Assembly: GCA_944470555.2 (NCBI GenBank)
Contig: OX104129.1
Coordinates: forward strand, 49,013,998-49,077,997
Direction of reading: 5' to 3'
Length of the DNA: 64,000 nt
DNA from: Heterobilharzia americana
Lineage: Eukaryota; Platyhelminthes; Trematoda; Strigeidida; Schistosomatidae
The stretch's first letter is position 1, and every line of letters begins with the position of its first letter. Shown here piece after piece: positions 34,435-45,788 of this stretch. Under the pieces are notes generated by a model, which searched no databases, was not told the origin of the DNA, and saw only the letters and a program-made list of their open reading frames with translations. The position numbers and the translations under genes were made by a program.

Positions 34435-34988
34435 TAGAAAACACGATCAGGTCGAACCGTCAGAAACCCGGAGTATTTAAAGTCGTATTCAACTTATCGG
34501 TGTGAAATAAAATGTGCCAACCACATTTTTTTACTTACAAATTTTTTTCCGAGGCGCCATTTTTCTTATTTACTGGCAATGCGCAAACCCTCGTACATTT
34601 TGCCTTTTTATGTCAATTTGTTTTTATTACAATGTAATGAAACTTTTAGAAAAAAACGGTGAAGATAAGCGTAAATTTTTATTTTTCTATATGTTTATAT
34701 ATAAATAATTCCCATTTTTACGAAACGTTTTCGTGGTATTGAAGACTTTTATTTATATTCCAGGTGCAACGAGCACTGGACGAAATGTCAAAAGGAACTT
34801 AGGACCGCGATCGACGTACAATTCGATTTATTGCATTTTATTTTTTAATTGCTACGACACCCTAGAGTAAGTTCAGACAACCAGGGGCCACTTCACGCAG
34901 TGAGCCCATCGGAAGAGTTTTACCAGTAGAGAAACCACTGGGTTTTTACTTCTGGCTGGTATCGTCTTAGGGTCCTCACGAACCCACT

Positions 34989-35003
34989 AGGGGGGGAGTG
35001 ATC
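34989..35003 (+). promoter_or_regulatory. Polypurine tract
   Basis: The run AGGGGGGGAGTG directly before the 3' LTR is the expected plus-strand primer of an LTR element. Confidence 0.8.
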
Positions 35004-35346
35004 TGTAGCGTCACACACTTCCACAAAACCAATAGCCTAGGGTTTGACGACTTTCGACATTGATGCTAACCTTGATAGTTTAACTGGACTCGCTAAGCTG
35101 AAGGCACCCGGTCAAGCATCCTCGCCATTTGGCACGCTGTCATGTTACGTTGCACTGCTCGTATTCGACTCTCTAGCCAGTTAGTTGGAACTCATCGGTA
35201 TCTTGACACAACCATCCAAATATACTATTCCATCCGACTACGCCATCGTGTTCTTCTTTGATCTCGAATTCGTGGGTATATAACAAGTACGAGTAATTAG
35301 TGATTGGCCTTTGCGTCTGTCAAGTTCGCACCAGGACAAATCCTAA
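35004..35346 (+). repeat. 3' LTR
   Basis: 343 bp, near-identical to the 5' LTR. It is preceded directly by the purine tract and followed by AGGTG. Confidence 0.93.
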
Positions 35347-35351
35347 AGGTG

Positions 35352-36035
35352 CATAAATACGACTGCGTACAGTCCTGTATCTAATGGTATTGCCGAAAGG
35401 TTCCATTGACAACTAGAAGCAGCGCTGATTACAGTAAAGGCTGATGACAAATGGAGTGACAAATTACTAATAGTTACCTCCGGGCATAATTTCTAGTTTC
35501 TGACAAGACACCGGCTGCCGTACTGCTGAGTTAGTTTGTGCAACTACCTTACGATCGACTCAGCAACAGATGTTTCACCGTACTTGAATGGCTATGTGCA
35601 ACAACTGTGGCGCCACATGGGTACACTACGACTCTAGTCCCCACGATGCCACTACAACCAAGTGTACGTATCCCAGAGTGTCTTGGGCTGCAGTCATTTT
35701 CCTACCAGACATGAAGGCATGCGAAAAACATTTGAACTCCCGTGTGAGGGTATTTGAGTGTAATTAAAAAATCGGAAAAATTATCACAATAAGACTCTCA
35801 TCGCAGACGAGAAACGGTTATCATTGGCAGGATAAACCGGAGTCTATGAAACCAGTCACCTTGGATCTGAAGTCTTAATTCACAGCGAAGCAGTTAGAAG
35901 CACCAAAAACTAACGCCAAAACTGAAACAATGGCATCGGAATTGCCCACAACTATCAGTGGTAACCTAAACACAAAGTCCAGGAGAAAAGCCGGCTGGAC
36001 ACAATTTTATGTTCGACCAATTCACTTTTGATGGA
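35352..36035 (+). pseudogene. Old gypsy integrase relic, right part
   Basis: Continues the integrase exactly where the left part stops: TTAYSPVSNGIAERFH (catalytic glutamate) and QLEAALI near 35355-35450. A degenerate chromodomain-like or C-terminal LPCEG segment follows near 35735, and a terminal WTQFYVRPIHF near 35995-36030. Stops are frequent. If one copy of the 5-bp target duplication is ignored, left and right parts keep the same codon phase and the residue count of the intact relative. Confidence 0.75.
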
Positions 36036-36510
36036 ATTAAATTCATTAGTAATGATAACATTGTTCTGTTCATTACTTTACTGATTGCATCCCCTATCAT
36101 ACTTTTGTGATTTTATCAAACTCTGACAAAAATATTTTCATTTGATCCATCGACTTTCAGACCTTTTCTTTCCACCTTAGTGGTTCTCAATAACATTCCA
36201 GATATTAGGATCTTGATTATTTTACTTCACGATATATTGTCAGTATGGTAAAAGTTATTTCTGTGTTTAGACCGTAGTTAACTTCATTCATGTATATGTA
36301 CTATTCCAATAAGTTTGGATCCTGATAAAAAAATATTCTTCATCTTGGCTTTATATTTTTGAAACGATTCAAACAAATGTACTTTTATGAGATAACGCAT
36401 TGTTATATTGAACACGGTCATTCTTCCCTACATCTGCATTCTAGGGAGGGAACTATGCAGCATACTTTTCTTTTTTAACCTTTATCTAGTTGTCCATGGT
36501 ACAGAACGTT

Positions 36511-36745
36511 CTATCTGCTTTCTGCTGTTTTCAAATTTGTTGTTTTATTATCAGTAAAATATTCCAGTTTGTACTTCACGTTATCTGCCGTTTTCACACT
36601 GTCTGACACAGGTTGATCAGCAGCGCTTAGGGGAATAAGGAAAGTGAAATTATTTTGGGGACATATTATAAAAGTTGGGGTTAGATGCTGGCTCGTAAAC
36701 GTTTCCTGATAAATAAGGTGCAGTTGGGAGCAATCCTTGGGTAAC
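36511..36745 (+). repeat. Diverged direct repeat, right copy
   Basis: Partner of 29746-29960, lying about 480 bases after the end of the old gypsy pol relic. Confidence 0.4.
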
Positions 36746-36884
36746 AAATTTCCAGGCTACTGAAAATGGGAAGTCCAGAATGCCTTCCATTTTGCCTGTC
36801 AACTTAAGTGTACCTTTGTAATCAATAGAATGTCACAGGAATTCAATTGATTTGAATTTCGGGGTTTGTGACTACTTTGAGATA

Positions 36885-37012
36885 TTTTAAGTTGGTTTCC
36901 ATCATGGATTGACATCGTGGGTGAACACTGTCGTATTGAACGAAACATCTGTTCAGTGCTCCTAGGTTTTCAATATTCCTCCAACTGATATCAGTCCATG
37001 ATGAAGACCGAC
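36885..37012 (+). repeat. tRNA/hammerhead SINE fragment
   Basis: It ends with TTCCTCCAACTGATATCAGTCCATGATGAA, split here as TTCCTCCAACTGATATCAG and TCCATGATGAA, the same tail as the SINEs at 49.7 and 53.0 kb. Upstream lies a reduced hammerhead (36919-36962): CACTG, then ACGAAAC, then CAGTGC, with stem II largely deleted. Confidence 0.6.
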
Positions 37013-37149
37013 TCAACTGGCTTATCTTCCTTTTGACACTCCTGAATGCTGGCTGTGATGTCATGATCTTACAACCTGTTGGATACGAGGTCCAAGCGAG
37101 GTTCCTTGTTTGAAATCGCAATGGGACGGTTACTAATGTCTAAGTAAAA

Positions 37150-37860
37150 AAACCTGAATCGTGGAAGGTGCCATTCGTAAAGCATTTGAATGTATATGAT
37201 ACATTCCGAAGATCAAAAGGCATTTACGGTAATTCAAAGAGTCTAAATAGTGTAATATTTGTTGTTTGCGGGTTACCTTCTGCCGTCATGGATACCTGAT
37301 TGTACGCTTTTTCTTAGTCTATCTCGGCACAAAGTTGCAGTTCGGCCGTATAATTTTGCTACTTTGTTACAGTATGGTATCTTGGAGTAAAGCCACCATC
37401 GATCATCGTACAGACACCAATCTTCGCCATATGTTTTCCAGTACCATATGCACCGGTGATACTAATGGACCATTCAAAATTTGGATGGTACCTAGTTTGA
37501 GCATATTATCGGATTTGTCGGTTCCCACCCTTAACTTTTCGGGCGCTAGGCTTTGGAAATCACAGGTTATGGTTGTCCTGTGATGCATAGCATTACTTGT
37601 TACACGTGTTAGAATGTGCATTTATTTTCTCAGCCTCATATCTGCGTAACATGGTTTGGTAAAATTGACTAACAGTGTTTCAACCTGGGGAATACTAAAC
37701 TCAAGGTGTGACAACTGGTTCCATCAATAGATAGTTTTGTGTTTCCAACAAGCATCTTTCAGTATTTCGTGGTGACTTATCAAATCTGTGCCAAAGATGG
37801 ACTTTGAGATGTTAGCTGGAAGCAATATCCAGTGAGTAGGTTCGCGTAGACCTGAAGCTG
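37150..37860 (-). pseudogene. Gypsy protease-RT relic, inverted partner of 6.5 kb
   Basis: From high to low coordinates the minus strand gives THWILLPANISKS, SNAMHH, LAPEKL and PVHMV. RT then continues where the 6.5-kb copy stops: a DW-LYDD-W-LYSKIP remnant near 37390-37420, EKAYNQVSM near 37300, LFRLFELP, and MPFDLRN near 37215. It is therefore a longer version of the relic. Positions 37441-37842 match 6912-6511 base for base as far as I can see, including stops. Confidence 0.8.
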
Positions 37861-38384
37861 TTATTTCATCAGTCAACATAAATTGGAGCGATCTATGCAT
37901 ACTTTCACTGGCTGCTTTAGTTTAGATGGAAATAGATCGCTGAAAACGCGAATATTCAGCTTTATTTTTCCAGTTTCTTCTTTCATTCGTGTCAGCATTT
38001 CACCGTCCGAACTACTAAAGAAATCGATATTACGAAGCTATCCATCTGAGTGTTGACAATCCGTGAGATAGCTATTCTCCAGACAATGGTTTTTAGCAGA
38101 TCTTATGGGTCAGTTACACATAAGTGCTATTATGTACCTTCTGAATCTGTGAAACAGTGATCTTATGACAAGGAGGATCTTTAATGCCTTATCCGTGAAT
38201 ATCTGCTTCCTCATACGGAAACTACATTTCTTTATTGTTTGGCCAGAAGGTCATGAAATGAATTTTGTGCGCTCCAGATTTAATGGCAATATATTTGGAA
38301 GTTTGGCGGCGTATTGGCATGAAAATTGAGAGTAGGAGTTCATAAAAATATAGACAGGAGAAATAGATACAGGAGTGCAAGAAG

Positions 38385-38650
38385 GGATATGTTCATCAGT
38401 TAAGGCACAGTAACATGGGATATAGACAAATATGTGGGCTAACCACTAATTCTTCCTACTTGTCAAATACTCAAGATCGTGAGACCAAGAAAGAACAGTA
38501 AAGTAGCTCAATGTGAACCATAAATTTATCAGATCGCGCCAATATACCGAAGTGCCTTAGCTGAGAGGTTAAAGGATTGGCAAAAAGCAACACAACTTGA
38601 CACCAAGTGCCGAACGTCATGCATGTAAAGCGCACCTTCTTGGCATCATA
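38385..38650 (-). repeat. Probable old gypsy LTR, minus strand
   Basis: Blocks such as CCACTAATT-TTC-TACTTGT, GAGACCAAGAAAGAACA and ATCG-GCCAATATACCGA line up in order with the LTR at 9589-9930. It lies upstream (in minus reading) of the relic at 37150-37860, where a 5' LTR would be expected. Confidence 0.5.
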
Positions 38651-38699
38651 ATATTATCATGTTTACAATTAATGAATTAATAATTGACATGTCTCAATA

Positions 38700-39000
38700 T
38701 TAACTGAACAATCGGATACGGCGTCAGTGGGTGTCTTTAGTCTCGTATGTTTTGCTTTAATACGTGGCATTCACCCACTGACGATCACCATTTTGGATCT
38801 TCTTTGTGGTGATCAACCCCCTCATAATCAGAGTTCATGTTACAGCGAAGTTGTAACGTCTTCACTTAAAATAACTTCATTGCATCGAACCAATAAATAG
38901 GTTGCTCCTCTGAGAGCATTTCACTATCCAAGAGTTTTCTTGTTCTTTTCTGTTACCAGTATTAACAAGTAGGCAAGGTACTCATTATTTGGAACTGGTG
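38700..39000 (+). repeat. Possible LTR remnant with two strong inverted repeats
   Basis: The stretch TTACCAGTATTAACAAG...AAGGTACT near 38955-38983 resembles TTATCAGTACTTACACG...AAGGTACT in the LTR at 63.2 kb. Two perfect inverted repeats lie inside: 38722-38733 with 38772-38783 (12 bp) and 38783-38790 with 38807-38814 (8 bp). Confidence 0.35.
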
Positions 39001-40196
39001 CACATTGATTTTTGCAGGACTGGTCAGAAAACCAGCGGTTGAAACCAGCGAACAAAAGTCCTGTACAAAGTAGTGAAACATGAAACCGTCTGGTATTGGT
39101 TTGCTAAATATCTTTAGAAAAATTCGGGGAACTTCTCTGAATACAAATATTCAGAAATTTTTGGACGCAAAATGCCAGTTCATGGGTTGACCGTAGATAA
39201 AACCGATCCTCAAAATTACCGGTCTAGGATTCTAATTGCAGAGCGGAACTTGTATCGCTTCGATTTCCGCGATTAAACGCCTTGTAGCACCTACTCAATT
39301 CTTCTAACAACGGGCAGTCAAGAAAATTGTCTTGCTCATGCTGGTCTTCGATATCATTTGACGACTGCAAAAGTTATTCTGACCTTTAAACACTACTTTG
39401 GAGTTTACTAACTTTCAAGTGGCTGTTGGGAGATAGCGTAGACCGCTAGAGAATAATAGATGTTCATAGAAATAAAAATCAGAAGGAATATGAGTGGGTG
39501 CATTTCCTAATTCAACAACCTCGACAAACTCATGTGGTTAATTTCGAATGCGTCTTGCCAAATGCCAGTCTCTACACTCGAAGATAAAAATCCCGAGTCA
39601 ACTGAGATGTAGTTAAAGAACTTCTGACCGTGTCTTGGTAACGAGCCTACGTCTTGCCTTCTCTTCAATACTTGCACATATATGAATTAATATTTCAATC
39701 AAAGAGAATCCCCACAATTCACTGAAAAGGCGTGTTGTTTCCTCTGGATTTTGAAAGGAGTACAAGTTTAGATATCAATCTACTTTTTAGCTGGGGTCAC
39801 AACTATAGAAACAGTAGTTTAGGCAGTACTTCCGATGATTAGATATTCCAATGCATGTGCATTTTCGAAGACTCTTAAACGAAAGATGACCTCACTGTTG
39901 CCAACCCACAGGAGTTTGTTTACGATCAAAAATAAATAGGATGTTAACATCAGTCATTGTCTGCACATGCAGTACATATTTGACCTATAAATAAAATGAG
40001 TCACTCCGGTAATTTAGTTGATTATGAGTTGTTCACGCAGTAATTTTAAAACCTCACTAATAATTTCGTCATAGGTAGTGAAGAAATTACTAAATAAGTC
40101 GAAATGTGGGAAACAACTACACCGACTTTGGATCCAGTATGGATGTTCTTAAGGCTACTTGTTGACTGTTTAGTACTCCCTTCGGGCGTTAATCCA

Positions 40197-40198
<2 letters not shown>
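39001..40198. other. Unassigned interval
   Basis: No open frame longer than about 60 codons and no motif recognised. It may contain eroded internal sequence of the LTR element suspected just upstream. Confidence 0.4.

Positions 40199-40272
<74 letters not shown>
40199..40272. repeat. (AT)37 microsatellite
   Basis: An uninterrupted AT dinucleotide run of 74 bases. The Tyr-Ile repeat frames read through it on both strands are artefacts. Confidence 0.98.
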
Positions 40273-40275
<3 letters not shown>

Positions 40276-40540
40276 TAGTACACATAAATTGGATTGAGTC
40301 AACATTTCTATACTAAAAGGATGCCACCCAAATCACTCAAACTGTGTCCATACAAAGAGGAAAGAGTGGCTTCAGAAAACATGCTGCTCATTCGTTTTTC
40401 CTTTTCTTAACGTAACATCACAATAAATAATATTTTCATTCATGAAATGATCTATAGTTCATTCTAAATTTCCTACTGTTACCATAATCCTTTAGTGTTA
40501 TGTCAGTACGGTATTACTCTCTTTTTTACATATGAAATTG

Positions 40541-41095
40541 TTACAAAACCAGGAAACATTCAAAAACGGAAGCATAAAACGGACCCATCTGTTTCATTAT
40601 TAAGATATTAGATAGGAAAATGTTTTCATCCATTAACAAACTATTTATAAACATGTCCTGATCAACTTGAATACGTAAATTCGTAGTACGAAATACTTTT
40701 ACAAGTTCAAGTATTAGTTGTCTTTTGTTGTTCCAAAACACCAAGATAACCCTCCATTTACACGCTTTGGTAAATGTATGCAAAGGAAGTAGACCGATTT
40801 CAAGCTTTAAGACGTAAGGATGTGAGTATATGCTATTTCTCCTCATCTATCTAAAGGAACAAACATCCAAGTGCAGCTCGTTATCGTGCTCCTCCTGAAA
40901 AGTACGAGACGTATTTTGTCGAAATTCATCAGTAGTTAATGCTTATCCATATTCGAATTGGTCATAATCCATGTGTCACCAACGTATCGGAAATATATGA
41001 CTAGCTTGTCGATAATATATTTCAGTGGTCTGTTCTCTGGTTCGACTAGAGAGAAGTCTGTATGTGTTGGGCTGAATGGTAAGTCCATTGTAATT
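40541..41095 (-). pseudogene. Penelope-like reverse transcriptase relic
   Basis: The minus strand from 41095 gives PLKYIIDKLVIYFRYVGDTW, matching the motif C region of Penelope-like RTs (RYVDDT), here with the first aspartate changed to glycine. FQEEHDNELHLDV follows near 40900, the FLDV region. A frame 40846-40541 continues without further clear motifs. Other frames are broken. It belongs to a different retroelement class from the LTR and LINE elements nearby. Confidence 0.55.
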
Positions 41096-41099
41096 CTAT

Positions 41100-42470
41100 C
41101 CACTTCCTAATGATTGTCAAAGAAAATATGTACATTTATTGTTCGTCTGAGAAGTAATTCTAATTTGAAATATCAATGTTCGCTCATTTCCCTTGTTATA
41201 AATTTTGCAGTATGACTTTCTATTACATTATTAGTTGCCAAGAAGCGATTAGATTCACGATGTAACAATTGGTCTGAATGGTAAGTGTATTGTGACCCCA
41301 ATCGATCCATTTAGACTGTTGTATACCTTAAATGTAATTTTACTCAAATTTCTTTACAAGAACCATATGTATCGATATCACACTGATATTGAAATCAATT
41401 TCTTTTATATACATTGGACAGCGGACAACTCAATTAATTACGTCTTTTCGGATACTGTGTTGTTTTTCTTTTGTTTTGCTTGTCGCTGACGTGTACTGGG
41501 TTGGCGCGAGTTGGTTAGGATATGGCTTATGACATTCTCTTCGAACACAGGTAATGTCTGCTAGCGTTATTCGATTCACGTTGGAACGCATTTCAAACTG
41601 ACACCACTACGCATACACACCGCAAAAGGATTTCTTCATAGTCAAACAGAGAATTGACCACTGGTATACATCATGAAAACCTAATTATATATTATTGATG
41701 CATTGACAACATGCTCATTATCACTGATCACCATTAACTTAAGAACGAACTACTGATGAATTGAGACGGAATACATTCCTCACTTGCGACGAACAAAATA
41801 ATAAAAAGTTGAACTTCAATGATTTTCGGTTACATAAATAGGGAGACGGAAGTGTGTACAAAGGAGAGAGATTTGCATTAGCGTAAGAATACAACTTCGG
41901 CACCGTGTTACCGCATAATGCCAAATTAGATTGTTTACTCGATATTTCAAAAGGTTAAAAATTCACATTCTGAAAGTCATAAGAAGATATGTTAGCCAAC
42001 AGCATTGTCTCCAATTAGATCTCATCAGGCTTCACTCTAATATACATAGATTTCAACGTATAAATAAAATATGAACCGATAAAGGTAATTTATGAATCGA
42101 TAATAACAAGGATGTGGATTGTGTACTGCAGAATATTAAAATTAGTGGTAGAACAAAGGATAATTAGAATTTCCAGAATGGCACGACTATGTAAACAGGT
42201 GTTCAGCCAGACAGGCAAAGTAGGTCAAAGACTGGAAGAGGACAATAAGGTTTCGTGGTACTGGAGGATAAAGGCAATGAATAAATAAAGTTTGAATGTG
42301 AGTATAGTAGTGGTGTAAAAAAGGTGACAAAATACGATAAAAAAGGTGGCAAAGCATTTTTAAAATTTATAAGTAAGATCATTCATTAAGTCTTCTCTGG
42401 TGGAGGCAGGGATAAAGGCTGTACGAATTTCTTCTTAATACGGAGTTTCGGATTATTCATTTGCATTCTC
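41100..42470. other. Unassigned interval
   Basis: GCTGAATGGTAAGT near 41073 and TCTGAATGGTAAGT near 41271 form a short repeated block; otherwise nothing was recognised. It may be diverged Penelope-like sequence. Confidence 0.35.
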
Positions 42471-42476
42471 ATAGTC

Positions 42477-42881
42477 TCAGATATATGTAGACGGCTGTTT
42501 CAAACTATCCGAAAGATTCGGTGAAATGTGATAAAGCACTTTGAAAGCTCTTGTTTTTTCCACTCTGTGACCACTAACAACTAGGTGCAACAAAATAGAG
42601 CTTCTTATAGACTTAACCTGTACCTTTCTCAGCCCCGAAAAAAGGTGTTTGGTAAGGAGTCGATCAAGCTGCGTAATCGTATGCCAAATAAAGCTGTATC
42701 TACAAGAGCAGTTAAGTTGGTAAATACACATAGAAGTGACGAAACTAGGTATCTTGCTCTTCATTTGATACGCAACAAATCGTCGACTAGAAAATGGTAG
42801 ACAAAGATTAGTTGCATAAAACGTTCTTCCAGTGGTTCTCAACAGTCTGTGGAATGGGATCTCAAAAAAACTGTTCAACAT
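42477..42881 (-). pseudogene. GIY-YIG endonuclease relic of a Penelope-like element
   Basis: The frame has an IYQLNCSC strand, then a SFIWHT remnant in place of the YIG-R-T core, LDRLLTKHL, then SSILLHLVVSGHRV and AFKVLYHIS. This order (CxC, YIG-x-T, R...EHL, I-x-x-H-L-x-x-SGH, F-K-V-I-Y) is that of the GIY-YIG nuclease domain at the C-terminus of Penelope-like polyproteins, which nicks the target DNA. Core catalytic residues are altered, so the copy is dead. It lies upstream, in reading direction, of the RT relic at 40.5-41.1 kb, opposite to the normal order. Confidence 0.55.
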
Positions 42882-43005
42882 AGTTTATAGCTTGTACATC
42901 CGGTCATATCTGAAAGTGAACTCGGTCGTTATATCACCATACCTCAAAAAAGATACTGCTCTTTTGAGACAAGTTCAGGGACATCATATTAAAAAGACGG
43001 TTTGG
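42880..43005 (+). pseudogene. CR1-like RT C-terminal fragment
   Basis: The plus strand reads LYIRSYLKVNSVVISPYLKKD followed by ALLRQVQ, split here as LYIRSYLKVN and VISPYLKKDTALLRQVQ. This matches the Y-x-RP-LEY...WSPY-KKD-x-LE-VQ region of CR1 elements. It overlaps the end of the Penelope-like relic on the other strand. It is a small fragment. Confidence 0.5.
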
Positions 43006-43109
43006 TCAAAACGTAAGCTATGTTCAGTCTTCCTAATTACACGACATTTTCGATTTGTTCAATACAGATGTATCAGGGGGCACGGTTATAATATTATCAT
43101 ATCCAGAAT

Positions 43110-45567
43110 CATACCATAACATACTACTTTTATAATTCGGACAGAAATTTACCCTAAGAGACTGTCATTTCCGGTATGAATATGAACGGACCCTAAATAT
43201 GTTCGCAATCACTCCTTAACAGTAAGAGTATGATAGCTTTGTAAATACTCTCATGAAAAGGTAGTGATAGTTTCCCGGTCATTTGCTCTCATGTAGTTAG
43301 TTTCAGAGGGGGGAAATGAATAAGATAAATAAATACTCTAAACACTACTTAGAACATGGTGAGCCAATATGAGGTCTCCTTTCAACCTACAGTAAGACTG
43401 AAAATTGATCAAAACAATCTAGTAGCTCCTGGTAATTAAGGCGATAGGAGCTCCTGACCATTTTATTCTTGACCCTTTGAACCTATTCTAACATACCTGC
43501 TTCATATTTTGAATGTAGTTTCACTGTTTGGATTCAACATTCCAGACGAGTGTAATGTATTTTGGGTATCATGTCTGAAACTTATCTAAATCAAAGCTCT
43601 GTAAGACAAACAGTTAAAAAATTCATACTTTAGATCTATTTCTAATACCACAGAAGCAGAAACTAAGACGCTTTCCATTCGTTACTTCCGCAATAAGAAA
43701 ATTTGGCAAAAGTGATAAGTTGGTGATTATCTTCAAAGGTGAAGTGGCTGTATCATGCCAGTTTAGCACTACAAATCGATGCCATTTTGGTTTTATATAA
43801 AATAAATTGTCGTTGTTCTTCTCGGCTTGCCTTCTTTAAGGTCAACAAAGAAAAATATGTTAACAAGGTCGCCATCATTGTTGGTACCACTGCATTTCAT
43901 TAGCAATAGAAATGCAATAAAACCTTGATTGCAAACAGTTTTATATCCTTTGATATATTTGACAATGGCGTTATAATAAAATGCTTGTTTAATTGTCATT
44001 GCAATGAATAGTCTTTCCTCCCTACTTTGATCTTATTGTTTCTGCTAGTACAGTTTCCAGTTAATTAGTTTGTGTTGTCTCTTGTTTTCACACTATATGT
44101 TTGTGAAGCTGAGGCTTCTTGGTCAACAAAACCGATGGGTTGCAGGTTAGAACCCAGTCCAACCTACCGAGTTCTGGATATTATCATTAGCCCTCACACA
44201 GTAGATGTGGCTCATTGCCTACTGCCAGAACATGGATGTGGTTGCTGTGTGTATTCAGATTTTAGTTATTGTTTGTAAACAACTGAGTAAGTGACAGAAA
44301 TTGTGTTCCTAATGTCCTAAATTTGTGTACTTATGAATTTCACTAAGTTAGAGCAAAACAATGGTGTTAAAGCTTTACTGGAAAAAAACAGCAAAAGATT
44401 TCCCAAATAAACGCTGAAAGCAGTCACGATACGTGTTGGATTTGTATCTTTAAGAAACTAGGAACTATCGAGATAAGAGAAAATTGTAGCCCTCCAAAAA
44501 ACTAAAATGATCACTGAGTCCGTCAAAGGTGAGTGAGTAGGAAAGGCGACAATATGCGTACTACGAACTTGTACATGATAGTATGAGGAAAAGTGTGAAA
44601 GATTATAGCTTACGTTCAAAAATTCAAAAGCTACCATAAGATTGATACAAGAAGTAAAGTCTATGATACTGTTTACTGCAACGAAAATGAAGAAGCGAGA
44701 AGAAAGGTAGGTCGGAAAACGGTTTTAGGAAGAAACTTGTAGGAATTACCACGTAGAGTTTGAGCACTCTGTTTTTAAAGCATTTTTAGAAAACTGGTCA
44801 TAACAGGAGAGATAATGCGACGAAATTACTGAGGAATGAGGTTGCTCCATATAGTTCAGACTGTATGCCAAAATGAAATACACTGAATTTACATACTTTG
44901 CGGGTTAAAAGCACCTTTTGTGTACAACGGTATGCTAAAGTGGACAGGAATGAACTGTGGAACTTACTGGTACGAATATTTCGGTTTAACCTTGAAGCTT
45001 CTATTCTCTCTATCGAAAAAGTCACCAGCAATAATTCTAATATGAAGTGAGCTATCAGTATTTCTCCCTGAGGAGATTTTTTGCTATTAGTAGTTTCCTT
45101 TGATTGCTGTGTCACTGACTGCATAGATTTTCCTACTGACTATTGCTCCACCTGACCTCTAACATTGTAACTGTTTATTTTTCTTATCAGTTAATAGACT
45201 GCGTCTGTATCTATATGTATATTTATCCTGACTGACCTGAATGTCAAACTTACAGGAATTCTCTGACATTTGTTTTCCCTTCTGTTCAAGATCTCTTGAT
45301 TTTAAAAACAGAATTCATGTTCGTAATTGTTTATGTGCATTGATGTGGCCGACAAAATGTCATGACATCTGGAAGCCAACTGATTTTCATGTAAACGAAG
45401 GCGGAGTGCGGCTACTTTCGCCAATGTAGTGCTCATCGCAACTGTTGCAACTGATTTTGTAAATAATATTTGGTTTCTCTTCTTTGGCCGTTGCGTCGCA
45501 TCGTTTGCATAATATGGTTTGGAGGGGTTTGTTGGTTTATGAGTCACATCAGTCCAAAATGGTTTCA
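43110..45567. other. Unassigned AT-rich interval
   Basis: Only scattered frames below 110 codons. Around 44130-44160 a GGTTAGAACCC sequence weakly resembles a tRNA B box, but no matching A box or fold is evident. Confidence 0.4.
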
Positions 45568-45788
45568 GCAATCTTGACATGATCCCTGATATGCTCTTTA
45601 TTTATGGAAGGATCAACCTGAATCAATCACGGCGAAATACTGACAGCTCACTTGGTTTTCGAGCTAGCGCTGATGATGTCTACAAAGACTATGAAAGTTT
45701 CACGATCAAACCACCCAGTTCAGAGAACACAAAACAACAAAGAAAGAAATTATATTTTCAGAATATCGCAAGATTCGTTGGTTTGTGA
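45568..45788 (+). other. Possible isolated exon
   Basis: An open stretch with balanced amino-acid composition (for example IYGRINLNQSRR, ADDVYKDYESF) begins near an acceptor-like ATGAGTCACATCAG at 45540-45553 and ends at a stop at 45786. I see no domain and no convincing partner exons, so this is weak. Confidence 0.2.

Larger units (their letters stand above)
30879..35346 (+). mobile_element. Ty3/gypsy LTR retrotransposon, gag-deleted, nested
   Basis: A 4468-bp element with two 343-bp LTRs, a tRNA-Lys-type primer-binding site and a purine tract. Protease, RT, RNase H and integrase follow in gypsy order. It sits inside the old integrase relic with flanks AGGCG and AGGTG. Most of gag is absent. 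The LTRs differ at only two positions that I see, so insertion is young, yet pol has frame breaks. Motif style resembles the CsRn1/Kabuki-type gypsy elements described in flukes (inference). Confidence 0.93.

Noticed and set aside
40046..40316. Tyr-Ile repeat proteins on both strands
   Set aside because: They are translations of the (AT)37 microsatellite.
44100..44200. tRNA-derived SINE around GGTTAGAACCC
   Set aside because: I could not find an A box or a foldable tRNA-like structure in register.
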